Shown piece after piece: positions 34,305 to 44,528 of a stretch of DNA of 64,000 nucleotides. Position numbers and translations under genes: made by a program. Source of the stretch: an uncultured Rikenellaceae bacterium (GTDB lineage Bacteria > Bacteroidota > Bacteroidia > Bacteroidales > Rikenellaceae). The DNA is taken from contig CALYBQ010000013.1 of the NCBI GenBank assembly GCA_944415565.1, forward strand, positions 186,001 through 250,000, read 5' to 3'. Within the stretch, counting starts at the first letter, position 1. Each line of letters opens with the position of its first letter. The notes below the pieces were generated by a model. The model saw only the letters and a program-made list of their open reading frames with translations, searched no databases and was not told the DNA's origin.

Positions 34305-36026
34305 ATGAGCATACAGGAATTCAGCGAACAGGAACTCCTCAGGCGCGAGTCGCTCGCGAAACTCCGCGAACTGGGCATAGACCCCTATCCGGCGGCAATG
34401 TTCCCCGTAAACGCTACGTCGGCAGAGATTGCTGCGGGCTACGATGCGGAAAAAGGCAACTTCGCCGATGTCGTGATAGCCGGTCGTATGATGAGCCGCC
34501 GTATCATGGGCAGTGCCTCTTTCTTCGAACTTCAGGACAACACCGGCCGCATACAGATATATGTCAAGCGCGACGATATATGTACGGGCGAGGACAAGAC
34601 GATGTACAATACCGTGTTCAAGAAGTTGTTGGATATAGGTGACTTCGTCGGGATCAAGGGGTTCGCTTTCATAACCAATACCGGAGAGCTTTCGGTACAC
34701 GCTAAGGAACTGGTCGTGCTCAGCAAATCGTTGCGCCCGCTGCCAATCGTCAAGGAAAAGGACGGGCAGGTGTACGACGCATTCACTGATCCGGAGGTGC
34801 GCTACCGTCAGCGGTATGTCGATTTGGTCGTGAACCCGCATGTGCGCGATACATTCGTAAAACGCGCGAAGGTTATATCCACCATGCGCCGCTTCTTCGA
34901 TTCGCACGGGTATCTCGAAGTGGAGACTCCTATACTCCAGCCCATACCGGGAGGGGCCGCCGCGAGGCCTTTCATCACGCATCACAATACGCTCGATACG
35001 GACCTTTATCTGCGTATCGCCAACGAGCTTTACCTGAAAAGGCTTATCGTGGGCGGTTACGACGGCGTGTACGAGTTCGCCAAGGACTTCCGAAACGAGG
35101 GTATGGACCGCACGCATAATCCGGAGTTCACCGTGATGGAGATATATGTGGCCTACAAGGACTACTTTTGGATGATGGACTTCACCGAGGAGATGCTCGA
35201 ACAGGTCTGCCTTGCCGTCAACGGAACGACCGAAGTGAAGGTTTGGGGCAATGACGTGAGTTTCAAGCGTCCGTTCCGCCGCCTTTCGATGACCGATGCG
35301 ATCAAGGATAAGACGGGATTCGACATAACGGGCAAGACCGAGGACGAGATACGTGCCAAATGCGTGGAACTGAAGGTGGAGATAGACGACACTATGGGCA
35401 AGGGCAAGCTCATAGACGCCATATTCGGGGCGTTCTGCGAGGCCGACCTCATCCAGCCTACGTTCATCACCGACTACCCGATAGAGATGTCGCCGCTGTG
35501 CAAGCGCCATCGCGACAATCCGGAGCTTACGGAGCGTTTCGAACTGTTCGTGAACGGTAAGGAGCTTTGTAACGCTTACTCGGAACTCAACGACCCCATC
35601 GACCAGTTGGAGCGTTTCCAAGAGCAGCTTCGTTTGAGCGAGAAGGGGGACGACGAGGCCATGTTCATAGATATGGACTTCGTGCGCGCACTCGAATACG
35701 GTATGCCGACATGTTCGGGCATGGGTATGGGTATCGACCGCCTCACGATGTTCATGACGGATAACTCGTCGATACAAGACGTGCTTTTCTTCCCGCAGAT
35801 GAGGCCGGAGAAGAACGCCTTGAAAGATTCCGACGAGAAGTTCGTGGAGAAAGGAGTGCCCGCAGAGTGGATTCCGGTGCTGCGTAAGATGAGTTTCAAT
35901 ACGATAGAGGCGCTGCGTAAGATTGCTCCGGGTAAACTGCACAACGACCTGTGCGGCTTCAACAAGAAGAACAAGCTGGGCTTGCAGAACCCGTCGCAGG
36001 ACGAGGTGAAGGTCTGGGTCGAGTAA
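34305..36026 (+). CDS. lysS: lysyl-tRNA synthetase, class II
   Basis: 573 residues from [15 protein letters not shown]. The N-terminal OB fold ([35 protein letters not shown]) binds the anticodon. Class II motif 2 is in [20 protein letters not shown] and motif 3 in [12 protein letters not shown]. The enzyme charges tRNA-Lys. It is longer than E. coli LysS (505) through a C-terminal extension of about 70 residues (from [18 protein letters not shown]), which I have often seen in Bacteroidota. The open frame extends upstream, but the promoter box overlaps it, fixing the start. Confidence 0.96.
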   Translation: MSIQEFSEQELLRRESLAKLRELGIDPYPAAMFPVNATSAEIAAGYDAEKGNFADVVIAGRMMSRRIMGSASFFELQDNTGRIQIYVKRDDICTGEDKTMYNTVFKKLLDIGDFVGIKGFAFITNTGELSVHAKELVVLSKSLRPLPIVKEKDGQVYDAFTDPEVRYRQRYVDLVVNPHVRDTFVKRAKVISTMRRFFDSHGYLEVETPILQPIPGGAAARPFITHHNTLDTDLYLRIANELYLKRLIVGGYDGVYEFAKDFRNEGMDRTHNPEFTVMEIYVAYKDYFWMMDFTEEMLEQVCLAVNGTTEVKVWGNDVSFKRPFRRLSMTDAIKDKTGFDITGKTEDEIRAKCVELKVEIDDTMGKGKLIDAIFGAFCEADLIQPTFITDYPIEMSPLCKRHRDNPELTERFELFVNGKELCNAYSELNDPIDQLERFQEQLRLSEKGDDEAMFIDMDFVRALEYGMPTCSGMGMGIDRLTMFMTDNSSIQDVLFFPQMRPEKNALKDSDEKFVEKGVPAEWIPVLRKMSFNTIEALRKIAPGKLHNDLCGFNKKNKLGLQNPSQDEVKVWVE

Positions 36027-36058
36027 ATTTGAAAATCTAAACCAAAACAGAGATAGAA

Positions 36059-36811
36059 ATGAGAAAGAAAATTGTTGCAGGTAACTGGAAAATGAACACT
36101 ACTCCCGTAGAAGGCGTAGAGCTTGCGAAAGGTATCGTAGCCGGAATGAGGAACGTTGACAAAGCGGTTAACTTCATCATCGCTCCGCCTTTCACCCACC
36201 TCTCGGAAGTTGTGAAGGTTACTCGCGGTACCGGCATCGCCGTATCGGCACAGAACTGCGCGGCAGAGGCTAAGGGTGCGTATACAGGCGAGGTTTCGGC
36301 AGCCATGATAGCATCGCTCGGCGTGGAATACGTGATCCTCGGACACAGCGAACGCCGCCAGTACTACGGCGAAACCAGCGAAACGCTCAACAAGAAGATG
36401 GTTCAGGTGTTCGCGAACAACCTTCAGCCTATATATTGCATCGGCGAAATGCTCGAAGAACGCGAAGCCGGCAAACATTTCGACGTGGTGAAACAGCAGC
36501 TCGAAGAGGTTGTGTTCAACCTCGAACCTGCACAGTTCGAAAAGACCGTGATCGCTTACGAACCGGTATGGGCTATCGGTACTGGCAAGACTGCAACGGC
36601 AGATCAGGCTCAGGAGATGCACGCATTCATCCGTGAGACTCTGAAAAGCAAATTCGGAGAACTCGCAGAGCAGACCGTAATACTTTACGGCGGAAGCGCG
36701 AAACCGGACAACGCTAAGGAACTCTTCTCGAAAGCCGACGTTGACGGCGGACTTATCGGAGGTGCAGCTCTGAAAGCGGCTGATTTCATCGCTATCGGTC
36801 AGAGCTACTAA
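36059..36811 (+). CDS. tpiA: triose-phosphate isomerase
   Basis: 250 residues, a complete TIM barrel. Lys11 lies in GNWKMN, His96 in LGHSERRQYYGE, the catalytic Glu in AYEPVWAIGTGKTA, and the phosphate loop in YGGSAKPDN and GLIGGAAL. It interconverts dihydroxyacetone phosphate and glyceraldehyde 3-phosphate. It lies 32 bases after lysS and probably shares its transcript. Codon use is strongly biased, consistent with high expression. Confidence 0.97.
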   Translation: MRKKIVAGNWKMNTTPVEGVELAKGIVAGMRNVDKAVNFIIAPPFTHLSEVVKVTRGTGIAVSAQNCAAEAKGAYTGEVSAAMIASLGVEYVILGHSERRQYYGETSETLNKKMVQVFANNLQPIYCIGEMLEEREAGKHFDVVKQQLEEVVFNLEPAQFEKTVIAYEPVWAIGTGKTATADQAQEMHAFIRETLKSKFGELAEQTVILYGGSAKPDNAKELFSKADVDGGLIGGAALKAADFIAIGQSY

Positions 36812-36829
36812 TATAGCCGAATTTATATA

Positions 36830-36870
36830 AGATGTGGGCTGGAAATATTCCGGCCCACATCTATTGTTTA
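36830..36870 (+). terminator. terminator after tpiA
   Basis: A 14-bp stem with one G-T pair (36830-36843 with 36849-36862), 5-base loop and ATTGTTT tail, 18 bases after the stop. Confidence 0.85.
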
Positions 36871-37304
36871 TATGCTGTTGGTTATATGGTTGTCATTTCG
36901 GGAGTAATTCGGTAGTCGCGAGTTCGTGGTTTTGTTTCAGGATATGTGCGGTTGTGCATTGGCTGGTGATATATGCTGACTTTCATAACGGTGCAGACTG
37001 TGTGGCATTGGCAAGAGCAGGGAGTGCGTAAGGGAATGGGGCCTGTCTTGGGCTTGTGTCGGATGTATGATTGTCTTTTTTGCGTTTGCCCGGCGGATGT
37101 AAGGTGGGTGGTGAGTGTGTGGAAGGCTTAGCATAATGGTTTTGGGGCGACACGTATTTGGACGAGACGGTTTCGTTGTATGGTCTTGATGTTCAGAGGG
37201 CATATTGGTGCAGTATCATTTGTCCGGCATGTCGGGACGGTCGGCAAAGCCAAATTGTCCTTAAACAGCAAACCGATAGCATAATCTGGCAGGTATGATA
37301 AATG
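36871..37304. other. non-coding G+T-rich spacer
   Basis: About 430 bases between convergent terminators. In 36901-36960, 44 of 60 bases are G or T on plus. The open frames on minus translate to His/Pro/Thr-rich sequence without any domain and look like by-products of the skew. Confidence 0.5.
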
Positions 37305-37335
37305 ACGCCGGGCAGTAATCAATACTGCCCGGCGT
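37305..37335 (-). terminator. terminator of ABC exporter gene
   Basis: A 13-bp perfect stem (37305-37317 with 37323-37335) and 5-base loop, 22 bases beyond the minus-strand stop, followed on minus by CATTTATC. Confidence 0.8.
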
Positions 37336-37357
37336 TATGCTTTGAAGCTCGGAAAGG

Positions 37358-39190
37358 TTAGGCCATATGCTGCATTTCGACCAGCTTGCTGTATAGACCT
37401 TTCTTCTTTGTGAGCTCTTCGTGAGTACCTTGCTCCACTATGTGGCCTTCGTCTATGACGTAGATGACGTCGGCATTGTATATCGTACTGAGACGGTGGG
37501 CGATGACGATAGAGGTACGGCCCCTGAGCAGCGAATCGAGCGCGTCCTGTACCAACTTTTCGCTTTCGGTGTCGAGTGCCGAAGTAGCCTCGTCCAATAT
37601 CAGTATGTCGGGGTTCTTGAGGACGGCACGGGCGATACTGAGCCTCTGGCGCTGTCCGCCTGAGAGTTTCATTCCCCGGTCGCCGATATTTGTTTGGTAT
37701 CCGTTGTCGGTAGCAATGATGAAGTCGTGTGCGTTGGCTACTTTGGCCGCTGCTATGATCTCCTCCATCGTGGCGTTGCGCTTGCCCATCCTGAGGTTGT
37801 TCTCGATGGTGTCGTTGAACAGTATCGTGTCCTGAGAAACGACGCCGATGTTGGCTCGCAGCGACTCCTGAGTGTAATCCTTTATGTCGTGTCCGTCTAC
37901 GATTATCTCTCCGGCAGTCACGTCGTGGAAACGAGGAATGAGGTCGGATATGGTGGACTTGCCTCCGCCGGAAGGGCCTACGAGCGCTACGGTCTGGCCT
38001 TTCTTCACGGTCATGTCTATGCCGCATATCACTTCGCGGGTATCGTAAGAGAAACGAACGTTGCGGAATTCGATGTCGTCGTTGAATTTTTCGAGAACCT
38101 TGGCGTCCGGTTTGTCCAGCACGGTGCTTCTCGTGTCGAGCAGCCCGAGTACGCGTTCACCGGCGGCTATACCTTGGTTGATGGTCGAGAAAGCATCGAC
38201 GAACGAACGCAGAGGTCTCGTTATCTGCGAGAATATACCCAGATAGGCTATGAATTCGCCGGGATCCATGGAGCCTTCGATAGTCAGTTTGCCGCCCATG
38301 AGCAATAGTACGCACATGGCCGTGATGCCGAGAAATTCGCTGGTCGGCCCTGCGAGCTGCTGGCGTTTTGCCATCGAACGCTGTATCTTCGAGTATTTCC
38401 TGTTGATGCCGAAAAACTTGTCCTTTATCCAGTCTATGGCGTTGTATGCCTTGATGATCTTGATGCCGCCGAGCGATTCGTCGAGCGTGCTTACCATCTC
38501 GGCATATGTCTGCTGTCCGGCCGCGGCTTTGTGGCGGAGTTTCTTGACGATGCTGCCTATGACCAGTGCCACGACGGGGAGGAACAGTGCCGAGAACACG
38601 GTCATCTTCCACGATATGAGCACCATGCTTCCCAGCATGAAAAGTATCATGAACGGGTCGCGGAAGACCACCTGAAGCGTGTTGGTTATGCAGAACTGCA
38701 CTACCTGTACATCCGACGTTATCTTGGCCATGATGTCGCCCTTGCGTGAGTTGTTGAAATATCCCACGTTGAGGTCCATAACCTTGTCGTACACGTCGTT
38801 ACGCAACCTCATCAGCGTTTGTATCTTCATGTTCTCGATGATGCGCGAACTCATGTAGCGGAAGAAGTTGCTCAGAAGCGATGCCACGATGAGCACGATG
38901 GATAGCAACATCAACGCGTGCAATACGTTGACGTTGTCGCCGTACATCTCGTACATCTTGTAGTTGAGCATCTGCTTGAAGTACTGCATGATGTCGAATC
39001 CCTCCAGTACCGGCATCTGCGTTACTGGCTCGGATGCCTCCTCGGTGTTGAACAAAAAGTTGAGGATAGGGGCTATCAGCATGAAGTTGATGACGTAGAA
39101 CAACGAGTGCAGCAATGTGCATATAGCGTAGGGGACAGCATATCGGGCGATGGGCTTTGCATATCCCATCAAACGCCAGTATATCTTCAT
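37358..39190 (-). CDS. ABC exporter, MsbA-like (permease-ATPase fusion)
   Basis: 610 residues. An N-terminal membrane domain of about six helices (to residue 340) joins an ATPase domain with Walker A GPSGGGKST, signature LSGGQRQRLS, Walker B ILILDEATSALD and switch HRLST. This is a homodimeric half-transporter of the MsbA/lipid-drug exporter type. Lipid A-core flipping is a reasonable guess but drug export is equally possible from sequence. Helix 1 to 2 has an extra periplasmic loop (LFNTEEASEPVTQMP). Divergent from trpS, with 93 bases between. Confidence 0.9.
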   Translation of the reverse strand: MKIYWRLMGYAKPIARYAVPYAICTLLHSLFYVINFMLIAPILNFLFNTEEASEPVTQMPVLEGFDIMQYFKQMLNYKMYEMYGDNVNVLHALMLLSIVLIVASLLSNFFRYMSSRIIENMKIQTLMRLRNDVYDKVMDLNVGYFNNSRKGDIMAKITSDVQVVQFCITNTLQVVFRDPFMILFMLGSMVLISWKMTVFSALFLPVVALVIGSIVKKLRHKAAAGQQTYAEMVSTLDESLGGIKIIKAYNAIDWIKDKFFGINRKYSKIQRSMAKRQQLAGPTSEFLGITAMCVLLLMGGKLTIEGSMDPGEFIAYLGIFSQITRPLRSFVDAFSTINQGIAAGERVLGLLDTRSTVLDKPDAKVLEKFNDDIEFRNVRFSYDTREVICGIDMTVKKGQTVALVGPSGGGKSTISDLIPRFHDVTAGEIIVDGHDIKDYTQESLRANIGVVSQDTILFNDTIENNLRMGKRNATMEEIIAAAKVANAHDFIIATDNGYQTNIGDRGMKLSGGQRQRLSIARAVLKNPDILILDEATSALDTESEKLVQDALDSLLRGRTSIVIAHRLSTIYNADVIYVIDEGHIVEQGTHEELTKKKGLYSKLVEMQHMA

Positions 39191-39247
39191 TTTGTCGTGG
39201 GTCTGAATTATTCTTCGGCAAATTTACTTTATTTTTTTAATTATGCC

Positions 39248-39255
39248 TACTTTTG
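39248..39255 (+). promoter_or_regulatory. -7 box of trpS
   Basis: TACTTTTG matches TAnnTTTG; TTTA at 39223-39226 is a weak -33 box. The leader to ATG 39284 is only about 25 bases, so trpS has no room for an attenuator like the trp operon. Confidence 0.55.
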
Positions 39256-39283
39256 CACTTCGAATACAAACATTAGAGAATAT

Positions 39284-40273
39284 ATGGACACAGTATTGAG
39301 TGGTATCAGGCCGACGGGGCGGCTCCATCTCGGAAACTATTTCGGAGCGTTGAAGAATTTCGTTAAGATGCAGCACGAGAACAGGTGCTTCTTCTTCATC
39401 GCCGACTACCATTCGCTGACGACGCACCCCGATCCGGTGCACCTGCACGATAACGTTCGCAACGCGCTTTCGGAGTATCTCGCGGCAGGACTCGATCCCG
39501 AAGTGGCCACCATATATATACAGAGCGATGTTCCGCAGGTGGCCGAACTGTCGCTGTTGCTCAGCATGCACGCTTATGTGGGCGAGCTGGAGCGTACAGC
39601 TTCGTTCAAGGACAAGATACGCAAGCATCCGGACAATATAAACGCAGGGCTGCTCAATTACCCGGTTCTGATGGCTGCCGACATACTTTTGCATCGTGCG
39701 AAGTACGTCCCGGTTGGAAAGGACCAAGAGCAACACCTCGAAATGACGCGCCGTTTCGCACGCCGTTTCAACCAGATATACAACGTGGATTTCCTGCCTG
39801 AGAGCGAACCTTATAACTTCGGTCATGAACTCATTAAGATTCCGGGGCTCGACGGTAACGGCAAGATGGGCAAGAGCGAGGGGAACGGCATATTCCTCGC
39901 CGATACGGACGATGCGATACGCAAGAAGGTGATGCGTGCCGTTACGGACAGCGGTCCTACCGTTCCGAACCAGCAGATGCCGGAACCTATCGCCAACATC
40001 TTCACCATCATGAAGGTGGTGTCGTCGGCCGATACCTACGACCATTTCCTTGCGGCTTACAACGATTGTTCGATTCGTTACGGCGACCTGAAGAAGCAAC
40101 TCGCAGAGGATATAATACAGGTGGTCGCACCGATACGCGCGCGCATAGAGGATATACGCTCGAACGAGGCGTACCTGCACAAGGTCGTTACGGAGGGGGC
40201 CGAACGTGCGCGTGCAAGCGCCGACGCTACCATCAAGGGAGTGCGCGAGATAATGGGCATCAAGCCTTTTTAA
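39284..40273 (+). CDS. trpS: tryptophanyl-tRNA synthetase
   Basis: 329 residues from MDTVLSGIRPTGRLHLGNYFGALKNF. The class I HIGH motif is HLGN and the KMSKS motif is GKMGKSEGN. The enzyme charges tRNA-Trp. The substrate pocket segment (ADYHSLTTHPD) and VPVGKDQEQHLEMTR are typical. It functionally complements the trp operon at the left of the window: its product sets the charged tRNA-Trp level read by the trp leader. Confidence 0.96.
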   Translation: MDTVLSGIRPTGRLHLGNYFGALKNFVKMQHENRCFFFIADYHSLTTHPDPVHLHDNVRNALSEYLAAGLDPEVATIYIQSDVPQVAELSLLLSMHAYVGELERTASFKDKIRKHPDNINAGLLNYPVLMAADILLHRAKYVPVGKDQEQHLEMTRRFARRFNQIYNVDFLPESEPYNFGHELIKIPGLDGNGKMGKSEGNGIFLADTDDAIRKKVMRAVTDSGPTVPNQQMPEPIANIFTIMKVVSSADTYDHFLAAYNDCSIRYGDLKKQLAEDIIQVVAPIRARIEDIRSNEAYLHKVVTEGAERARASADATIKGVREIMGIKPF

Positions 40274-40373
40274 GGTAGTTTGCCCGACGGCCGTGCGGCG
40301 ATGACGGCGGTCGTTTCCGGTTTCTCATTTCCGTTGCTGGGAATGCGGGCGAATGGTGCGGTGATAGTATGGT

Positions 40374-42170
40374 TTGTTAAAATCCGTTAATGTGAAAGGG
40401 CGTATCGAGATAGCTTACAGATGGTTCATGCTGCTTACGAAGCGGTTGACGGACAGGCAGTTGATGCTTATCCTCGCTATCATTGTGGGCTTGGCCGCCG
40501 GCATGGGGACCTATATCTTCGAGAGCCTGCTCCACTGGATCAAGAATTCGCTGCTCGGATGGTTCAACGTGGACGAGGCCAGCCCGTGGTTCCTCGTATA
40601 TCCGGCCGTGGGTATAATCCTCGCCACGCTTTTCGTTAAGTACATAGTCAAGGACAACATTTCGGAAGGCGTGACGCGCGTCCTATACTCCATGTCGAGG
40701 CAGGGCTCGCGCATCAAGCCGCATAACATGTATTCGTCCATAGTAGGTGGGGCCACGACTATCGGGTTCGGTGGTTCGGTGGGGCCGGAGGCGCCGATAG
40801 TGCTGACGGGAGCTGCTATAGGATCGAATATCGGGCAGTTCATGCGCCTGAACTACAAACATATAACGATGTTGCTCGGATGCGGTGCGGCAGCGGCTCT
40901 GGCCGCCATATTCAAGGCGCCGATAACGGGGGTGATATTCGTGTTGGAGATATTGATGCTCGACATCACCATGACGGCCGTGATACCGTTGGTAATATCG
41001 TCCGTGACGGCGACGACGCTGGTGTTTTTCCTCAAAGGGTTCGACCCTGTGTTGCAGGTGGCGGGCGTCGAGGCGTTCGCGCTGAAGAATATCCCGATGT
41101 ACGTCGTGCTCGGGTTGTCGTGCGGGTTGGTATCATACTATTTTACCTATGTCAACTCCACGATAGGCGGATGGTTCGGCCGGATGAAGACGCAGTGGAA
41201 AAAGTGGTTGTGGGGCGGCGCGATACTCGGTATACTGTTGTTCCTTTTCCCGCCTCTATATGGCGAGGGATACGAAGGCTTCACAGATCTCATGCACGGG
41301 CGCATAGAGAAGCTGTTCGACAATTCGTTGTTCTATAATTTCAGCAGCAAGCCGTGGCTGGTGGTGATCTACCTGCTCGCGATACTGTTTTTCAAGGTCG
41401 TGGCAATGGCCTCTACCAATGCGGCGGGAGGTGTCGGCGGTACGTTCGCCCCGTCTATGTTCGTGGGGGCGTTCACTGGAGGGACGATAGCCTATATCTC
41501 CAACGTATGGCTGGGGATGGACCTGCCGCTCATAAACTTTACGCTGGTCGGCATGGCGGGCGTGATGGCTGGCGTGATGAAGGCTCCGCTGACCTCAATC
41601 TTCCTCATCGCAGAGCTTTCGAACGGTTACGGGCTATTCATTCCGCTTATGATAGTGACGTGCGTGGCATATCTTATAGGGTACTATTTCGAGCCGTATT
41701 CGATTTATACCAAGAAACTCGACCAACAAGGCGAATTGCTGACGCACAACAAGGACCGCTCGGTAATGGTCTTCCTGAACCTTAAATCGCTGATGGAGAC
41801 AAATTTCTATGAGCTGGACGAGAAGACCACGCTCGGCGAGGTGGTGTCGCTTATCGCCAAGGTGCGGCGGAATATCTTCCCGGTGGTCAGCGAGGAGGGG
41901 GTGCTGCTCGGTGTCGTGCAGCTCGACGACCTGCGGGCGGATATGTTCGATAAGGAGAAGTGGAACACGCCGATAGACCGCTATATGATACCGCCGCCGG
42001 ACACTATACAGCAGCACGAACAGATAGACAGGGTACTGGACAAGTTCGAACAGTCGCACGCGTGGATGCTGCCTGTTGTGGATAAGGAGCGCCGCTATCT
42101 GGGCTTCATCTCGAAATCGCGCATACTCGACGCATACCGCCAACAGTTGGTGGAGATAAGCGAGAACTAA
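40374..42170 (+). CDS. ClC-family chloride channel/transporter with CBS domains
   Basis: 598 residues. About 430 residues of membrane domain carry the anion-path motifs GFGGSVGPEAPIV (with the gating-type Glu) and AGGVGGTFAPSMFVGA. Two CBS domains follow (about 450-505 and 530-590: LGEVVSLIAKVRRNIFPVVSE and RVLDKFEQSHAWMLPVVDK), which often bind nucleotides and gate the channel. Start is uncertain: TTG 40374, GTG 40392 or ATG 40428. The segment RIEIAYRWFMLLTKRLTDRQ fits family N-termini, so an upstream start is favoured. Confidence 0.92.
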   Translation: MLKSVNVKGRIEIAYRWFMLLTKRLTDRQLMLILAIIVGLAAGMGTYIFESLLHWIKNSLLGWFNVDEASPWFLVYPAVGIILATLFVKYIVKDNISEGVTRVLYSMSRQGSRIKPHNMYSSIVGGATTIGFGGSVGPEAPIVLTGAAIGSNIGQFMRLNYKHITMLLGCGAAAALAAIFKAPITGVIFVLEILMLDITMTAVIPLVISSVTATTLVFFLKGFDPVLQVAGVEAFALKNIPMYVVLGLSCGLVSYYFTYVNSTIGGWFGRMKTQWKKWLWGGAILGILLFLFPPLYGEGYEGFTDLMHGRIEKLFDNSLFYNFSSKPWLVVIYLLAILFFKVVAMASTNAAGGVGGTFAPSMFVGAFTGGTIAYISNVWLGMDLPLINFTLVGMAGVMAGVMKAPLTSIFLIAELSNGYGLFIPLMIVTCVAYLIGYYFEPYSIYTKKLDQQGELLTHNKDRSVMVFLNLKSLMETNFYELDEKTTLGEVVSLIAKVRRNIFPVVSEEGVLLGVVQLDDLRADMFDKEKWNTPIDRYMIPPPDTIQQHEQIDRVLDKFEQSHAWMLPVVDKERRYLGFISKSRILDAYRQQLVEISEN

Positions 42171-42427
42171 ACGGACTGTCTTTATTTGCCGGCGTGCGGT
42201 TCGATACCTCGTTGGCCTTATTCCTGCTTTGCGTGGCACGGCTGCCTTGTTTCAATATGTTTCAGCCCGGTGTGTCGTATCTCTCTTGCCCGCATGACGG
42301 TGATGCTATGTGTATGTATCTCGGTCGAGATATGTCCAACTGGTTGATACAGGAAAGGAAGATGTCGTACACGCAATCTGTAAGAAAAATAAAACCGCAA
42401 TTGTCCGGAATATTCTGGTTTTGTTGG

Positions 42428-42435
42428 TAACTTTG
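42428..42435 (+). promoter_or_regulatory. -7 box of MATE exporter gene
   Basis: TAACTTTG matches TAnnTTTG, 30 bases before the ATG at 42466. The preceding 42171-42427 shows no gene or terminator. Confidence 0.55.
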
Positions 42436-42465
42436 TCCCGTCAAAATATATATTATATAACATTT

Positions 42466-43833
42466 ATGGCGAATAATACTGCAACACATCTATTGGGAAC
42501 CGAGAAGATATCGACACTGTTGTGGCGGTACGCTCTGCCGTCGGTCATAGCCATGACGGCCGCGTCGCTTTACAACATAGTCGATACCATTTTCGTCGGT
42601 CACGGGGTAGGGCCGATGGGCAATGCTGCGCTGACGATAGCGTTGCCGCTCATGAACATAGCCGCCGCATTCGGTGCGATGGTGGGGGCCGGAGCGTCGT
42701 CGCTGCTCTCGATCAAGCTCGGACAGGGTGACAAGGACAGCGCACGGCATATACTGGGTAACGTGGTCATGCTGAACCTGATATTCGGTCTTATACTCGG
42801 CGTGATCTCGCTTGTCTTCCTCGATCAGATATTGATGTTCTTCGGCGCAAGCGAGGCTTCGCTGCCGTATGCGCGCGACTACATGCTGCCGCTTATATAC
42901 GGCAATATCGTCACGCATCTTTATATGGGCCTGAACAATACCATGCGTGCGGCCGGACACCCGCAGAAGTCTATGTTCGCGATGCTGACGGCCGTTATCG
43001 TTAACTGCATACTCGATGCCATTTTCGTCTTCGGATTCAAGTGGGGCGTGGCCGGTGCTGCATGGGCTACTGTCATCGGACAGGTTATCGCGCTCGTCAT
43101 CGAGCTGGCGCACTTCTCGAACAAGAAACACGAGCTGCATTTCGTACAGGGCATATTCAAACTCAAGAAACGCATAGTCAAGGGAATCCTCTCCATAGGG
43201 CTGGCCCCTTTCCTGATGAACCTCGCGGCGAGCTTCATTGTCGCGCTCATAAACTGGAGGCTCGGAAGCTACGGCGGCGACCTTTATATAGGGGCATACG
43301 GCAACATCAACAAACTGGCGATGATATTTTTCATGATAGTGTTCGGCCTGAACCAAGGCATGCAGCCTATCGTGGGGTATAACTACGGGGCGCTGAAGTA
43401 CGGCCGCGTGCGGGAGGCGTTCATGAAGATCGTCGTGGTGGCTACCGGCGTCATGTCGGTCGCATTCATAATGGGCCTGCTGTTGCCCGGTCTCGTGAGC
43501 CGTATATTCACATCCGACGCGATGCTGATGGCGGCTACCGAAGAGGGCATGCGGATAGTGTTCCTGCTCTACCCGGTGATAGGTTTCCAGATAGTGTCGA
43601 GCAGTATGTTCCAGTCCATAGGCAAGCCGGGTAAGGCAATATTGCTTTCGCTGACACGCCAATTGTTGTTCCTGCTGCCGTTGCTGATAATCCTGCCCCC
43701 GATCTTCGGGACAAAAGGGGTGTGGATGAGCATGCCCATCGCCGACATTATCTCGACGGTGCTGGCCGTAGTGTTGATAACCAAACAGCTCAGAAAATTC
43801 AAACAGGAAGAAAATTCAGGTAAACTCGCATGA
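42466..43833 (+). CDS. MATE-family efflux transporter
   Basis: 455 residues and about 12 membrane helices. LLWRYALPSVIAMTAASLYNIVDTIFVGHGVG is the first MatE repeat start; GLAPFLMNLAASFIVALINWRL begins the second, with GLNQGMQPIVGYNYGA near it. These exporters use a sodium or proton gradient to expel cationic compounds; this one is closer to the NorM/DinF-like Bacteroidota set than to polysaccharide flippases, by impression only. It overlaps the next gene by four bases (ATGA). Confidence 0.92.
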   Translation: MANNTATHLLGTEKISTLLWRYALPSVIAMTAASLYNIVDTIFVGHGVGPMGNAALTIALPLMNIAAAFGAMVGAGASSLLSIKLGQGDKDSARHILGNVVMLNLIFGLILGVISLVFLDQILMFFGASEASLPYARDYMLPLIYGNIVTHLYMGLNNTMRAAGHPQKSMFAMLTAVIVNCILDAIFVFGFKWGVAGAAWATVIGQVIALVIELAHFSNKKHELHFVQGIFKLKKRIVKGILSIGLAPFLMNLAASFIVALINWRLGSYGGDLYIGAYGNINKLAMIFFMIVFGLNQGMQPIVGYNYGALKYGRVREAFMKIVVVATGVMSVAFIMGLLLPGLVSRIFTSDAMLMAATEEGMRIVFLLYPVIGFQIVSSSMFQSIGKPGKAILLSLTRQLLFLLPLLIILPPIFGTKGVWMSMPIADIISTVLAVVLITKQLRKFKQEENSGKLA

Positions 43834-44441
43834 AAAATAACCTTGTAATCACTGTGGGCCGCCAGTTCGGAAGCGGCGGCAGGGCTATCGGCAAGCTGAT
43901 AGCCGAGATGCTCGACATCGCTTATTACGATAACGAACTGATTTCGGAAGCCGCGCGGTTGAGCGGGCTCAGCAGCGACCTGTTCAAGCAGAAGGACGAG
44001 AGGACACCGGGATCGCTCCGCTACGCACTGTCGATGGGATTCAATTTCGGGCCTGGGTTTTCTTCCGAGGAGCTTTACCGGATACAGTCGGAGACGATAC
44101 GCAAGGTGGCGGAAGAGGGCCCATGCGTGATAGTCGGCCGCAGTGCGGATTATGTGCTGCGTAACAATCCCAAATGCTTCAACGTGTTCGTGCAGGCCCC
44201 TATGGAACGGAGGATAGAGAACGTTCTGGGGCGCGGCGATACGGTAGATCCGAAGAACGTGCGGGAGGTGATAGAGAAGAAGGACAAGTCGCGCGCTTCG
44301 TATTACGATTTCTATACGGACAAGCGGTGGGGGTACAGCACCTCGTACCATCTGACTCTCGATTCGTCTGTGTTGGGAATGGAGGGCAGCGCGCAGATGA
44401 TAATAGACTTCGTGAAACGCGCCGGCGGGTTGGACGAGTAG
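43830..44441 (+). CDS. cytidylate-kinase-like family protein
   Basis: 203 residues. The P-loop reads GRQFGSGGRAIGK near the N-terminus, followed by LDIAYYDNELISEAARLSG, as in the cytidylate-kinase-2 (CMP kinase-like) family. IVGRSADYVLRNNP and the lid-like KDKSRASYYDFYTDKRWG follow. The typical Cmk is a different, longer protein, so the substrate here is unclear. Translationally coupled to the MATE exporter, a pairing whose meaning is unknown. Confidence 0.85.
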   Translation: MKNNLVITVGRQFGSGGRAIGKLIAEMLDIAYYDNELISEAARLSGLSSDLFKQKDERTPGSLRYALSMGFNFGPGFSSEELYRIQSETIRKVAEEGPCVIVGRSADYVLRNNPKCFNVFVQAPMERRIENVLGRGDTVDPKNVREVIEKKDKSRASYYDFYTDKRWGYSTSYHLTLDSSVLGMEGSAQMIIDFVKRAGGLDE

Positions 44442-44528
44442 TTCCCGGCCGTGTGAATGTTTATGTGCCGTATCGTCATGCGGTATGGCGGACTGATGAA
44501 TCTAAAATCATTGAAAAGATATTGAATT

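Noticed and set aside
36937..37203. 88-codon minus-strand frame between tpiA and the ABC exporter
   Set aside because: Low-complexity His/Pro/Thr translation, no homology impression, located in a skewed spacer.
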